A stretch of 64,000 nt of DNA from Desulfonema magnum (lineage in GTDB: Bacteria; Desulfobacterota; Desulfobacteria; Desulfobacterales; 4be13): NCBI RefSeq assembly GCF_017377395.1, contig NZ_CP061800.1, positions 6,593,633 through 6,657,632 of the forward strand, in the 5' to 3' direction. The notes beneath the pieces are model-generated. The model searched no databases and was not told the DNA's origin. It was given only the letters and a program-made list of their open reading frames with translations. Position numbers and translations under genes: made by a program. Below are positions 18,130 to 27,259 of the stretch, one piece after another. The number at the start of each line of letters is the position of its first letter. Position 1 is the stretch's first letter.

Positions 18130-19347
18130 ATGGCAGATGTAAAAGAATATTTGTGGAAAGGAAAAGACCCTAAGAGAAATAAGACCTTTAAAGGCAAGAT
18201 GGAAGCAACAGATGAAAGGCCAGTGGAAGCCTATCTGAAAAAGCGCGGGATTATTAATTATAGCATTAAGGAAAAGCCCAAAGACCCGTTTGAGAACATT
18301 GCTTTTCTTCAGCCAAAAGTTGAAACAAAAGATGTCATTGTCTGGTGCAGACAGTTTTCCACCATGATTGACGCGGGGCTTCCCATTATCCAATGTCTTG
18401 ACATACTCTCCTCCCAGGCGGAAAATCCCACTTTTAAAAAAGTATTGAAAGACATAAAAGTGTCCGTGGAAAGCGGGAACACCCTTGCCGAATCTTTGAA
18501 AAAATATCCTGACCAGTTTGACGAACTTTTTGCAAATATGGTGGAAGCAGGTGAAACCGGGGGTATCCTTGATACCATTTTGCGGCGTCTTTCCGAACAT
18601 ATGGAAAAAGCGGCGAAGCTCAAAGCCCAGGTAAAAAGTGCTATGATGTATCCGATCATCACCATGTGTGTGGCATTCATTGTCGTCATGGTTCTGCTGG
18701 TCTTTGTTATTCCTGTGTTTCAGGATATGTTTGCCGGTCTGGGAGGAGAGCTTCCGGCTCTGACTCAGGTAGTTGTAGATATGAGTGAGTTCGCAAAGAA
18801 GAATTTTCTTTTTATCGGAGTTGGTCTGGCCGGATTTATTATTACTCTTAAGAAGGTATATAAAACCGAAAAAGGGCATATTGTGATAGATGATCTCATG
18901 CTCAGTATTCCGGTAATGGGAATGCTGATTCGCAAGATTGCCGTGGCCAAGTTCACACGTACCATGGGCACAATGCTGCAAAGCGGGGTTGCTATTCTGG
19001 ACGCGCTTGAAATTGTGGCAAAAACAGCGGGCCACAAAACCGTCGAGGCCACAATATATGATGTCCGTGCCGCTATTTCAGAAGGCCGTACAATGGCTGA
19101 TCCGCTTGAAGAAAGCGGGGTTTTTCCTTCAATGGTCTGCCAGATGATTTCAGTGGGCGAGGCCACCGGTGCTCTTGATATTATGCTGGAAAAAATTGCT
19201 GATTTTTATGATGATGAGGTTGACGAGGCAGTAACCGGCATGACTGAAATGATAGAGCCTCTGATGATGGTATTTCTGGGCGGAACCATCGGAACCCTGG
19301 TTGTCGCAATGTATCTTCCCATATTCTCAATGGCCGGTGCGGTATAA
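18130..19347 (+). CDS. pilC: Type IV pilus inner-membrane platform protein PilC
   Basis: The 405-residue protein has two T2SSF domains. The N-terminal cytoplasmic part (EYLWKGKDPKRNKTFKGKME) leads into VWCRQFSTMIDAGLPIIQCL, and the second copy begins KFTRTMGTMLQSGVAILDAL. The motif VEAGETGGILDTIL and its repeat VGEATGALDIMLEKIA are standard. AAGGAGG precedes the ATG. PilC sits in the inner membrane and couples the PilB/PilT motors to pilin assembly. No other pilus gene is in the window, only a PilS-like kinase next door. Confidence 0.95.
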   Translation: MADVKEYLWKGKDPKRNKTFKGKMEATDERPVEAYLKKRGIINYSIKEKPKDPFENIAFLQPKVETKDVIVWCRQFSTMIDAGLPIIQCLDILSSQAENPTFKKVLKDIKVSVESGNTLAESLKKYPDQFDELFANMVEAGETGGILDTILRRLSEHMEKAAKLKAQVKSAMMYPIITMCVAFIVVMVLLVFVIPVFQDMFAGLGGELPALTQVVVDMSEFAKKNFLFIGVGLAGFIITLKKVYKTEKGHIVIDDLMLSIPVMGMLIRKIAVAKFTRTMGTMLQSGVAILDALEIVAKTAGHKTVEATIYDVRAAISEGRTMADPLEESGVFPSMVCQMISVGEATGALDIMLEKIADFYDDEVDEAVTGMTEMIEPLMMVFLGGTIGTLVVAMYLPIFSMAGAV

Positions 19348-19489
19348 GTATCTGTGCATAAGGTTTTCGCCATTTTTATCCTGATACTCAGGCGAGTTTC
19401 CGAAAATGAGCATACCGATGTGTAATATTCTTTTCCGGAAATTGTCTGAGTTCACACTTCAAACTTTCAATTTTAAATCTTCATCTGTA

Positions 19490-20827
19490 ATGAATTTCAA
19501 TAGTGATTTTTATCAGAAGCTGAAATGGCTCATGTTTTTCCGGGTCATTTTTACCACATTGTTACTGGGTTCCACCATTATTCTCCAACTTAATGAAACC
19601 TCTTCTCCCCTGGATGAATCGCTTTTAGCGCTTTACGGGCTTATTGCCGGTATTTTTATCCTTTCATTTTGCTATACAATGATCCTGAAATTTTTTCTTG
19701 ATCCGGAAGCCCCCCCTCCCTCCGGCCGAGAGCCCGGAACCAGGAAAAAGAAACTTACACTTCCCCTTTTTACCTACATACAGATCAGCATAGACACATT
19801 TGTTGTCAGCCTGATAATTTTTATGACAGGCAGTTTTTCAAGTGTCTTTTCTTTTCTCTATCTTGTTGTAATTATCTACGCGAGCATACTCCTTTTCAGG
19901 AAAGGGAGCATGGTCATGGCTGCCCTTTCCAGCATACAGTACGGCGCGATGATTGATCTTGAATTTTACGGCATCCTCAAACCGTTCGGGATGGAAAGAA
20001 ATCTTATCATTGTTGAGTATAACATGAGCCATGTTTTTTATAAAATCACCATGACCATGGTGGCATGTTTTGCGGTGGCCTTTCTGAGCAGCCTTTTATC
20101 AGAGCAGACAAAAAAAAGCAAAAAAGAACTCCTGGATATGGAAGCTCATGTGAAGCGGGTTGAAAAAATGGCAGCCGTGGGTGAGATGGCCGCAGGTCTG
20201 GCCCATGAAATCAAAAATCCGCTGGCTTCTCTCAGGGGGTCAGTACAATTGCTGCAAGATGATATTCCTTATGATTCGGAGCGTGACAAACTCATGCATA
20301 TTGTTCTCCGTGAAGCAGATCGTCTGAACTCCCTTGTAAGTGATTTTCTTTTATTTGCAAAACCTCCCGCGGGCAGGGTTGAAATTTTTGATCTGGGTGA
20401 TGCCCTGACAGAAACAGTGTCACTTTTTGAAAAAGACACGAACTGTTGTGAGAGGATTTCAATCGTAAAAGAAATTTTTTCCGGAGTCCGGGTCGAAATG
20501 GATCCGGCTCATTTACGCCAAATTTTATGGAACCTTCTTTTAAATGCGGCCGAGGCCATTGAAGATAACGGGCTGATCAGTATTAAAATGTATCTGTCAA
20601 AAGAGTATGCGGACATCAGTATTGCTGACACTGGATGCGGCATGTCAGATGAGGTTCTTAAAACCATTTTTGACCCCTTTGTTACAAAAAAAAACAGCGG
20701 AACAGGTCTCGGGCTTTCCATTGTGCATCGCATCGTAGAATCATGTGATGGCAGACTTGATGTTGAGAGCGAAGTCGGCAGGGGGACAACGTTTACGTTG
20801 AAATTAAAGCGTCCTGGTTCGGTCTGA
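19490..20827 (+). CDS. PilS-like sensor histidine kinase
   Basis: From ATG 19490 (MNFNSDFYQKLKWLMFFRV) the product is 445 residues; an earlier ATG at 19406 would add 28 poorly conserved residues. Six hydrophobic segments fill ~12-210, followed by the H-box HEIKNPLASLRGS (His ~239), N-box LWNLLLNAAEAI, and G boxes DTGCGMSDE and GTGLGLSIV. This layout matches PilS-type kinases, and it lies next to pilC. No PilR response regulator follows; the next 820 bases are non-coding, so the partner is encoded elsewhere. Confidence 0.88.
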   Translation: MNFNSDFYQKLKWLMFFRVIFTTLLLGSTIILQLNETSSPLDESLLALYGLIAGIFILSFCYTMILKFFLDPEAPPPSGREPGTRKKKLTLPLFTYIQISIDTFVVSLIIFMTGSFSSVFSFLYLVVIIYASILLFRKGSMVMAALSSIQYGAMIDLEFYGILKPFGMERNLIIVEYNMSHVFYKITMTMVACFAVAFLSSLLSEQTKKSKKELLDMEAHVKRVEKMAAVGEMAAGLAHEIKNPLASLRGSVQLLQDDIPYDSERDKLMHIVLREADRLNSLVSDFLLFAKPPAGRVEIFDLGDALTETVSLFEKDTNCCERISIVKEIFSGVRVEMDPAHLRQILWNLLLNAAEAIEDNGLISIKMYLSKEYADISIADTGCGMSDEVLKTIFDPFVTKKNSGTGLGLSIVHRIVESCDGRLDVESEVGRGTTFTLKLKRPGSV

Positions 20828-20968
20828 CAAACGTGATAATGATTTTAAACTGCTGGTTCCTGATTTCTGATTCTGCTGATATTTTCACGCGGGGTGTCTG
20901 TAAAATTCAGTAAAATTTTTATAAAATCCGGGGGGCCGGCAACTTAATCTTGACATTTTTCTACAGAT

Positions 20969-21031
20969 AGCTTATTAAAATAAGCTTATTTTTTTATCAG
21001 AACCTAAGTTTTTTTCAAAAAATTTAGGTTC
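20969..21031 (+). terminator. Tandem hairpins in the 820-base gap after the kinase gene
   Basis: GCTTATT-AAA-ATAAGC with a following T-run (20979-20997) and AGAACCTAA...TTTAGGTTCT (20999-21031) are two successive hairpins. The first has terminator form. The rest of 20828-21647 holds repeats but no gene. Confidence 0.45.
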
Positions 21032-21328
21032 TTGTCTTTGTTCACAGGCAAAAAAAGGCTTTTATCCTGAAAAATGAACCGGTCTTTGCTGTTTTATGCA
21101 GTGATCAGCCATCAGTTTTCAGCTTTCAGAATCACCAGATTGAAAAAATTCGCTGTTCTGCTTTGAGGCGGTCTGTCACATGCAGCCATCTTTTTTACAG
21201 AGTCTGAACGCGGAACTGTGAACAGGGCCTGAATTTTGAATCATTTTCGATTTGCTGAGACTGTCATGACAAAACAGCGTCTCACTTGGCAGACGGGGAG
21301 ACGGTTGCTTCGGAAACGTGCATTTGAT

Positions 21329-21453
21329 ACTCGGTAATCAAGTTTTTTTGCTGTCATTCCTGCTTTCGCAGACTTCGGCAGGCTCAGTCGGGTTGTCGAA
21401 CAGAATCACAAATTTTTTGTCCGAACCAGGTCAAAAAGCTTGATTATCGAGTG
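21329..21453. repeat. ACTCGATNATCAA palindrome family, copy 1
   Basis: The ends ACTCGGTAATCAAGTTTTTTT and AAAAAGCTTGATTATCGAGT (given here in two arms) are inverted. The interior contains TCATTCCTGCTTTCGCAGA. The same family occurs at 32681-32792 and 37555-37704. Confidence 0.75.
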
Positions 21454-21490
21454 ATAAGGGAACTCAAAATAAATAATATACCTGATAAAA

Positions 21491-21563
21491 AAAGTAGGGT
21501 GGGTGGAGCGAAGCGGAACCCACCGCACAAGGTGGGTTCCGCTTCGCTCCACCCACCCTACTT
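21491..21563. repeat. GTAGGGTGGGT long perfect hairpin
   Basis: AAAGTAGGGTGGGTGGAGCG begins a stem of about 33 bp that returns as its exact complement ending in ACCCACCCTACTTT, with a six-base loop (GCACAA). A half-length relative sits at 38818-38853. Confidence 0.85.
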
Positions 21564-21647
21564 TTCCACATTTTCGGGTATTTTATTTTTGAGGAAATCC
21601 CTAAGAACTGGCAACTGATTTATACGGGAGTCTGATAAAAAATCTAT

Positions 21648-22874
21648 ATGTCATTTGAGCTATTTATAAGCGGTCGTTATCTCAGGACCAGACAGAAACA
21701 GACATTTATCTCATTAATTACCATCCTTTCCATAGCGGGAGTTACGGTCGGGGTCATGGCGCTGATTATAGTGATTGCTGTCATGGCAGGCTTTGAGTCT
21801 GATCTTAAAGACCGTATTCTCGGGGTTGAATCCCATGCGGTGCTGATGCGTCACGGAGGGAATTTTTCTGATTATCCCCGTGTACTCGAATACCTTAAAA
21901 ATGCTGACGGGGTTGAGGGGGCCACACCTTTTGTTTATACCCAGATCATGCTTCGTTCCGCTGCTGGTTTGTCCGGGGCTGTTTTAAGGGGAATAGATCC
22001 CGCATCAGCGGGCCGGGTAATAAAGATGAACACACAGGGCCGAAGGAAGAATGCGGATTTCAGCCTTCTTCGTCCTGGTTCCAAAATTCCGGGAATTATC
22101 ATAGGCAAGGAACTTGCCAGAAATCTGGGCGTGACAGAAGGTGATGTGATTTATCTGATATCTCCCCGGGGAATGATATCTCCCATCGGCCTTATGCCTT
22201 CAATGAAACGGTTCAGGGTGCTGGCGAGCTTTGAATCCGGAATGTACGAATATGACGGTTCTCTTGCCTACATTCACATCGAAGATGCCCAGAATCTTCT
22301 TCGAATGGGCGCATCTGTAACTGGTATTGAAATCCGGGTAACTCAGGTCTATGAGGCAAATAAAATTGCAGAAAAGATCGTTAAAGATTTGGGATGGCCT
22401 TACTGGGCAAAAGATTGGATGCAGATGAACCAAAATCTGTTTTCTGCGCTTAAACTGGAAAAAACAGTGATGTTTGTTATTCTGGCGTTAATTATCCTTG
22501 TGGCGGCCTTTAACATCGCCAGTTCTCTGATTATGATGGTAATGGAAAAGACCCGGGACATCGCCATATTAAAAGCCATGGGCGCGACAGATAAAAATAT
22601 TAAAAAAATTTTTATTGTCAAAGGAATGACCATTGGTGCCATTGGCACATTTTTAGGTGTATCTCTGGGGTTTCTGCTGTGTACATTGCTTAAACACTAT
22701 AAATTCATTAAGCTTCCGGGAGATGTTTACTATCTCACGGCCCTTCCGGTGAAACTTGAGATGCCGGATGTGTTTATCATTTCTTCCGCCGCAATGGTGA
22801 TCTGCTTTTTGGCAACGCTTTACCCGGCGCACCAGGCTTCCAAGCTTAACCCTGTCGAGGCCCTCCGTTATTAA
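21648..22874 (+). CDS. lolC: Lipoprotein-releasing ABC permease, LolC/LolE family
   Basis: The 408-residue inner-membrane protein has one N-terminal helix (IISLITILSIAGVTVGVMAL), a large periplasmic MacB-type core domain at ~50-265, and three C-terminal helices. The first conserved motif, LFISGRYLRTRQKQTFISLI, is diagnostic of LolC/E. It extracts lipoproteins from the inner membrane for transfer to LolA. Only one permease gene is present, so it may act as a homodimer or pair with a distant copy. LolD follows directly, 10 bases downstream. Confidence 0.92.
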   Translation: MSFELFISGRYLRTRQKQTFISLITILSIAGVTVGVMALIIVIAVMAGFESDLKDRILGVESHAVLMRHGGNFSDYPRVLEYLKNADGVEGATPFVYTQIMLRSAAGLSGAVLRGIDPASAGRVIKMNTQGRRKNADFSLLRPGSKIPGIIIGKELARNLGVTEGDVIYLISPRGMISPIGLMPSMKRFRVLASFESGMYEYDGSLAYIHIEDAQNLLRMGASVTGIEIRVTQVYEANKIAEKIVKDLGWPYWAKDWMQMNQNLFSALKLEKTVMFVILALIILVAAFNIASSLIMMVMEKTRDIAILKAMGATDKNIKKIFIVKGMTIGAIGTFLGVSLGFLLCTLLKHYKFIKLPGDVYYLTALPVKLEMPDVFIISSAAMVICFLATLYPAHQASKLNPVEALRY

Positions 22875-22884
22875 AGATTAGAGA

Positions 22885-23631
22885 TTGAAAACAGACAACA
22901 AAAAACCAAATGTTCCTTTAATTAATGTAAGGGGACTCTGTAAGAGCTTCAGCGCGATTGAAGACCGCCATAAGACAGGCCCTGCTCCTCAGTCATCAGG
23001 GGATCCTCGTATTGATGTTTTAAAAAACCTGGATTTTGATTTGGATGAAGGTGAGACAGTGGCGATTGTGGGAGCGTCCGGGATCGGCAAATCCACGCTT
23101 CTCCACATCATCGGGACCCTTGACCGCCCTGACAGCGGCACGGTCTTATTTCGAAATGAGAATGTTTTTCTTTTCAATAATAGCCAGTTGGCAAAATTTC
23201 GCAACGAGTCTGTGGGGTTTGTTTTCCAGTTCCATCATCTTTTGCCGGAGTTCAGCGCCCTTGAAAACGCCATGATACCGGGGATGATCAAAGGACTCAG
23301 CAAGCAGCACGCGGGCGAAGCTGCCAAAGAAATCCTTATCCGGGTAGGACTGAAAAACAGGTTGTTCCACAGGGTGGGGGAACTTTCAGGAGGGGAACAG
23401 CAACGGGTCGCCTTGGCAAGAGCTTTGGTTCTCAAACCTGCGATTCTTCTGGCGGATGAGCCTACTGGCAATCTGGATAAAAAAAACAGTGAACAGGTTC
23501 ATGAGTTGTTCCTTGAGTTAAATCAGGAATACCATATGACCATGGTTGTGGTGACACACAATATGGAACTTGCAGCGTATATGTCACGCCGTGTGACAAT
23601 TGCGGATGGAGAATTGAGAATTGAAAATTGA
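22885..23631 (+). CDS. lolD: Lipoprotein-releasing ABC ATPase LolD
   Basis: The 248-residue ATPase has Walker A GASGIGKST (~55), signature LSGGEQQR and Walker B ILLADEPTGNLD. The only plausible start is TTG at 22885 (then KTDNKKPNVPLINVRG), since no ATG lies before the conserved first strand. An unusual insert (AIEDRHKTGPAPQSSGDPRI) separates the first two strands. The C-terminal ELRIEN and the stop codon are encoded by the heptamer satellite that begins at 23610. Confidence 0.94.
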   Translation: MKTDNKKPNVPLINVRGLCKSFSAIEDRHKTGPAPQSSGDPRIDVLKNLDFDLDEGETVAIVGASGIGKSTLLHIIGTLDRPDSGTVLFRNENVFLFNNSQLAKFRNESVGFVFQFHHLLPEFSALENAMIPGMIKGLSKQHAGEAAKEILIRVGLKNRLFHRVGELSGGEQQRVALARALVLKPAILLADEPTGNLDKKNSEQVHELFLELNQEYHMTMVVVTHNMELAAYMSRRVTIADGELRIEN

Positions 23632-23812
23632 AAATTGAAAATTGAGAATTGAAAATTGAAAATTGAAAATTGAAAATTGAAAATTGAAAATTGAAAATTG
23701 AAAATTGAAAATTGAAAATTGGGAATTGGGAATTGGGAATTGAAAATTGAAAATTGAGAATTGAGAATTGAGAATTGGGAATTGGGAATTGAAAATTGAA
23801 AATTGAAAATTG
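23610..23812. repeat. GAAAATT/GGGAATT heptamer satellite, largest array
   Basis: About 29 uninterrupted 7-bp units (GAAAATT, GAGAATT, GGGAATT; 203 bases) run from the lolD C-terminus to 42 bases before bamA. Variation is confined to positions 2-3 of the unit. It supplies the lolD stop codon. Confidence 0.9.
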
Positions 23813-23853
23813 CTTCTTTCATAATTTCCAATAGTTAATCCAGGGAGACTTCC

Positions 23854-26523
23854 ATGCTGAAACGTTTAATCATTATTGCAATCATAAGCTGTTTTTCGAC
23901 TACAATATGTTCGGCGGAAAACAAATCCCGAATCCGGGGCACTGAATTCCAGGCACCGAAAATTGTTGTGCTGCCTTTTGAAATTTATGCTTCAGAGAAT
24001 ATTTCATATTTGCAAACCAAAATTCCGGAAGTGATCGGAAATTATATGAAACAGGAAGGCGCTGTTGTCGTAGAAGCAGATAAAGTAAAGATAAGCAGAC
24101 CGCGTTCCCTTTCTAAGCATGACATCCGAAAGATCGGCATCAGAAATGGCGCGGATTATGTCATATGGGGAAGTCTGACCCGGATCGGCCAAAAATTCAG
24201 CCTTGATTCAAATATGATGGATACACTTAACCGGGAGCCGATAAGCGCTTTTTTTGTGGAAGGTGAGAGCATTGAGAATCTCCCTGTAACCGTGAAAAAA
24301 CTTGCGAGTGAGTTTGGCATAAAAATTTTTAAGCGGGAAAAGGTTGCCCGGGTCCTTGTCACCGGAAACCGGCGCATAGAGACAGATGCCATTAAACGAA
24401 TGATAAAAACAAAGCCGGGTAATGCTTACCTTGCCAAAAGCCTTTCCGAAGACCTTAAAGCAGTTTATTCCATGGGATATTTTGATGATATCCGAATCGA
24501 GGCCCGGGAGACCCGTGAGGGAAAAATCATCACATTCAGGGTACAGGAAAAATCCACGCTTCGGCACATCCGCATCAAGGGAAATAAAATATTTGAAGAT
24601 AAAGAAATCAGAGACGCTCTGGACATAAAGACAGGACAGACCCTGAATGTTTTCAGAATACAGAGCAATATTCAACGAATAGAGTCGCTTTACAAAGATA
24701 AAAATTACCATAATGTCAGCATTGCTTATGATATCAGACAACTTGACAATAATCAGGCGGATCTGGAATTTGTCATTGAAGAAGGTAAAAAAATCCGTAT
24801 TAAAGAGATAGCCTTCGCAGGAATCAGCGCGTATAGTGACAAAGAGCTGAAGAAAGTGATGAAAACTTCGGAAAAGGGGTTCTGGTCATGGCTGACATCA
24901 TCGGGGGAGTTTAACAGTGAGGAACTGGAACAGGATGTTGTGAGGCTTTCCGCTTTTTATCGCAATAACGGATATGCCCAGGCCAGAATCGGAGAACCCC
25001 AGGTCGAATACCGGGAAGAGTGGATATATATCACGATAAAAATTGATGAAGGCCCGCAGTTCAAAATAGGAAAGGTGGATATTGGCGGTGATCTTGTTCT
25101 GTCCAGGGAAGAACTTATAAAGCCCCTGAAGATTACCAAAGAGCCCCTTTATAATGAGGATGTTCTGCGTAATGATGTGCTTCTTCTTGCGGATATCTAT
25201 GCGGACCAGGGATATGCCTATGCGAATATCACTCCCAGGCTTGATAAAAATATTGCAAAATCAACTATTAATATTACCTATCATATTGAAAAGGACAAAC
25301 GGGTTTACATCGAAAAAATTATTATCAGCGGGAACACAAAAACACGGGATAAGATTATTCGCCGGCAGCTCAAGGTTCATGAGCAGGAACTTTACAGCAG
25401 CCGGGATTTGAAACGGAGCGTGCGTAATTTGCAGCGTCTCGATTATTTCGAGGATGTGAAGCTCAATACGCTGAAAGGAAGTTCCGATGACAGGATTATC
25501 ATCAGGCTGGATGTGACAGAGAAGCCCACAGGAACCTTCAGTTTTGGCGGCGGATACAGCAGCGTGGAAAATGTTTTTGCCATGGCCTCTGTTTCCCAGC
25601 GAAACCTTTTCGGAAGAGGACAGATTCTTCAGTTAAAAGCTGAACTGGGAGGAACCACCAACAGATACACACTCAGTTTTACCGAACCTTGGCTTTTTGA
25701 TATTCCATTGTCAGCCGGTTTTGACCTGTATAACTGGGAAAGGGATTATGATACTTATGATAAGGACAGCAAGGGGGGCGGTGTAAGATTAGGGTATCTT
25801 ATTTATGATTTCACACGGCTGTATCTTTCCTATTCTTACGACGTGGGGGATATTGAAATTATTGACCGGGCCGAGGCCCCCGAATCCATAAAGGACATGG
25901 AGGGAGAAAATGTGACAAGCAGCATATCCACCACATTGCGCTATGATTCCAGAGATAAAATGTTTAATCCCACAGAGGGTGCTGATCATCGTTTCACTGC
26001 TGAATATGCCGGACTTGGCGGGGATATCGCTTTTACAAAATATACCGCGGAGCTTGGGCAGTATTTCCCCCTGTTCTGGGGAACTGTCGGCTTTCTCCAT
26101 GCCGAAGGAGGATATGTCCGTGATGATGATGATGGAAAGCTCCCGGATTATGAACGGTTTTACCTGGGCGGAATGAATTCATTACGCGGGTTTGAATGGC
26201 GGGATGTATCCTTGAAGGAAAAAAATGAAGAAGGCGAAACTGTGGATGTCGGCGGATATAAATTTGTACAGTTTAATGCTGAATTTCTGATTCCCCTGAT
26301 TAAGAAAGCAGGGCTGGTAGGGGTTTTATTTTATGATACAGGTAATGTTTATGACAAGTCCGAAGATATAGAGTTTGACAGTCTGCGCGAAAGCGCAGGA
26401 TTTGGTTTCAGATGGTATTCTCCCATGGGACCGATTCGCATCGAAAACGGATATATACTCGATCCCGAAGAAGGAGAGAGCAGCAGCGGACGATGGGAGT
26501 TTACAATGGGCGGGGTGTTTTGA
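23854..26523 (+). CDS. bamA: Outer-membrane assembly factor BamA with extra N-terminal domain
   Basis: BamA is the outer-membrane insertase. The 889 residues exceed the usual ~800. After the signal peptide, residues ~35-160 form an extra domain resembling TolB_N/FlgO folds (KIVVLPFEIYASENISYLQ, ADYVIWGSLTRIG). Five POTRA domains follow (starts near 165, 236, 316, 400 and 475; e.g. VARVLVTGNRRIETD, VYIEKIIISGNTKTRD). The barrel occupies ~560-889, with the lid-lock region YLGGMNSLRGF and a terminal Phe. GGGAG precedes the ATG. OmpH and LpxD genes follow in the conserved order. Confidence 0.95.
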   Translation: MLKRLIIIAIISCFSTTICSAENKSRIRGTEFQAPKIVVLPFEIYASENISYLQTKIPEVIGNYMKQEGAVVVEADKVKISRPRSLSKHDIRKIGIRNGADYVIWGSLTRIGQKFSLDSNMMDTLNREPISAFFVEGESIENLPVTVKKLASEFGIKIFKREKVARVLVTGNRRIETDAIKRMIKTKPGNAYLAKSLSEDLKAVYSMGYFDDIRIEARETREGKIITFRVQEKSTLRHIRIKGNKIFEDKEIRDALDIKTGQTLNVFRIQSNIQRIESLYKDKNYHNVSIAYDIRQLDNNQADLEFVIEEGKKIRIKEIAFAGISAYSDKELKKVMKTSEKGFWSWLTSSGEFNSEELEQDVVRLSAFYRNNGYAQARIGEPQVEYREEWIYITIKIDEGPQFKIGKVDIGGDLVLSREELIKPLKITKEPLYNEDVLRNDVLLLADIYADQGYAYANITPRLDKNIAKSTINITYHIEKDKRVYIEKIIISGNTKTRDKIIRRQLKVHEQELYSSRDLKRSVRNLQRLDYFEDVKLNTLKGSSDDRIIIRLDVTEKPTGTFSFGGGYSSVENVFAMASVSQRNLFGRGQILQLKAELGGTTNRYTLSFTEPWLFDIPLSAGFDLYNWERDYDTYDKDSKGGGVRLGYLIYDFTRLYLSYSYDVGDIEIIDRAEAPESIKDMEGENVTSSISTTLRYDSRDKMFNPTEGADHRFTAEYAGLGGDIAFTKYTAELGQYFPLFWGTVGFLHAEGGYVRDDDDGKLPDYERFYLGGMNSLRGFEWRDVSLKEKNEEGETVDVGGYKFVQFNAEFLIPLIKKAGLVGVLFYDTGNVYDKSEDIEFDSLRESAGFGFRWYSPMGPIRIENGYILDPEEGESSSGRWEFTMGGVF

Positions 26524-26604
26524 AACTTGAAACTTGAAACTTGAAACTTGAAACTGGGAACTGGAAAACCTGCATTTTCCAAGTTTCGAGTTTCAAGTTT
26601 CACC
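26524..26604. repeat. GAAACTT heptamers, inverted pair
   Basis: Directly after the bamA stop the GAAACTT satellite runs for five units. After a 20-base core it returns reversed (AAGTTTCGAGTTTCAAGTTTC, arms shown in part), as at 2399-2531. A similar but degenerate inverted pair lies at 27155-27235 between ompH and lpxD. Confidence 0.8.
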
Positions 26605-26627
26605 CAAAAAAGGAGGATATAAAAAGA

Positions 26628-27152
26628 ATGCAATTTTTTAAAAAGATTTTTGCCGGAACGATTTTTCTACTTTTTTTCTTTGTGTTTTCTTCTTATGGTG
26701 CAGATGTCCCTAAGATCGCAATTGTGGATCTTCAAAAAGTCAGTGAATTGTCAAGCGCGGGTAAGAAAATACGTGCTGAAATCACTAAAAAAGGAAAAGC
26801 CATGGAGACTGAGCTGAAAACCAAGGCCACCGAAATTCAGAAACTCGAAAAAGGGCTGGAACGTGAAGCACCGGTAATGAGCAAGGAACAGCGGGAAAGT
26901 AAAAAGCGGGAAATTAATATAAAGCTGTATGATCTTAAATCCCTTGAAAAGAGATATAAGGAAGAATTATTTAAGTTCCAAAATGAAAAATTAAAAAAGA
27001 TGAATAAGGAGGTTTTTGAGATTGTACAGGAGATAGGAAAAAAGGAAGGTTATCTTCTTATCATTGAAAAGATGGGGGTGCTATATGCTCCCCAGTCAAT
27101 TGATATCACAGAACAACTGATAGAAAAATATAACGCCAAGTTTGCCAAATAA
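26628..27152 (+). CDS. ompH: Periplasmic chaperone OmpH/Skp
   Basis: The 174-residue periplasmic protein has a signal peptide (IFLLFFFVFSSYGAD), the conserved first strand KIAIVDLQKVSELSSAG, and a long Lys/Glu-rich coiled coil at ~50-130 that forms the Skp tentacles. AAAGGAGG precedes ATG 26628; an in-frame extension to 26541 is satellite DNA. It carries unfolded outer-membrane proteins to BamA, which is encoded just upstream. Confidence 0.93.
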   Translation: MQFFKKIFAGTIFLLFFFVFSSYGADVPKIAIVDLQKVSELSSAGKKIRAEITKKGKAMETELKTKATEIQKLEKGLEREAPVMSKEQRESKKREINIKLYDLKSLEKRYKEELFKFQNEKLKKMNKEVFEIVQEIGKKEGYLLIIEKMGVLYAPQSIDITEQLIEKYNAKFAK

Positions 27153-27259
27153 GAACCGGAAATCGGAGATTGGAAATCAGGAACCAAAGTTCATCCGGTT
27201 CTCAGTTTCCAATTTCCAATTTCAAATGTGGAAAAAGAGTTTTCAAAGGTAATAAGGTC

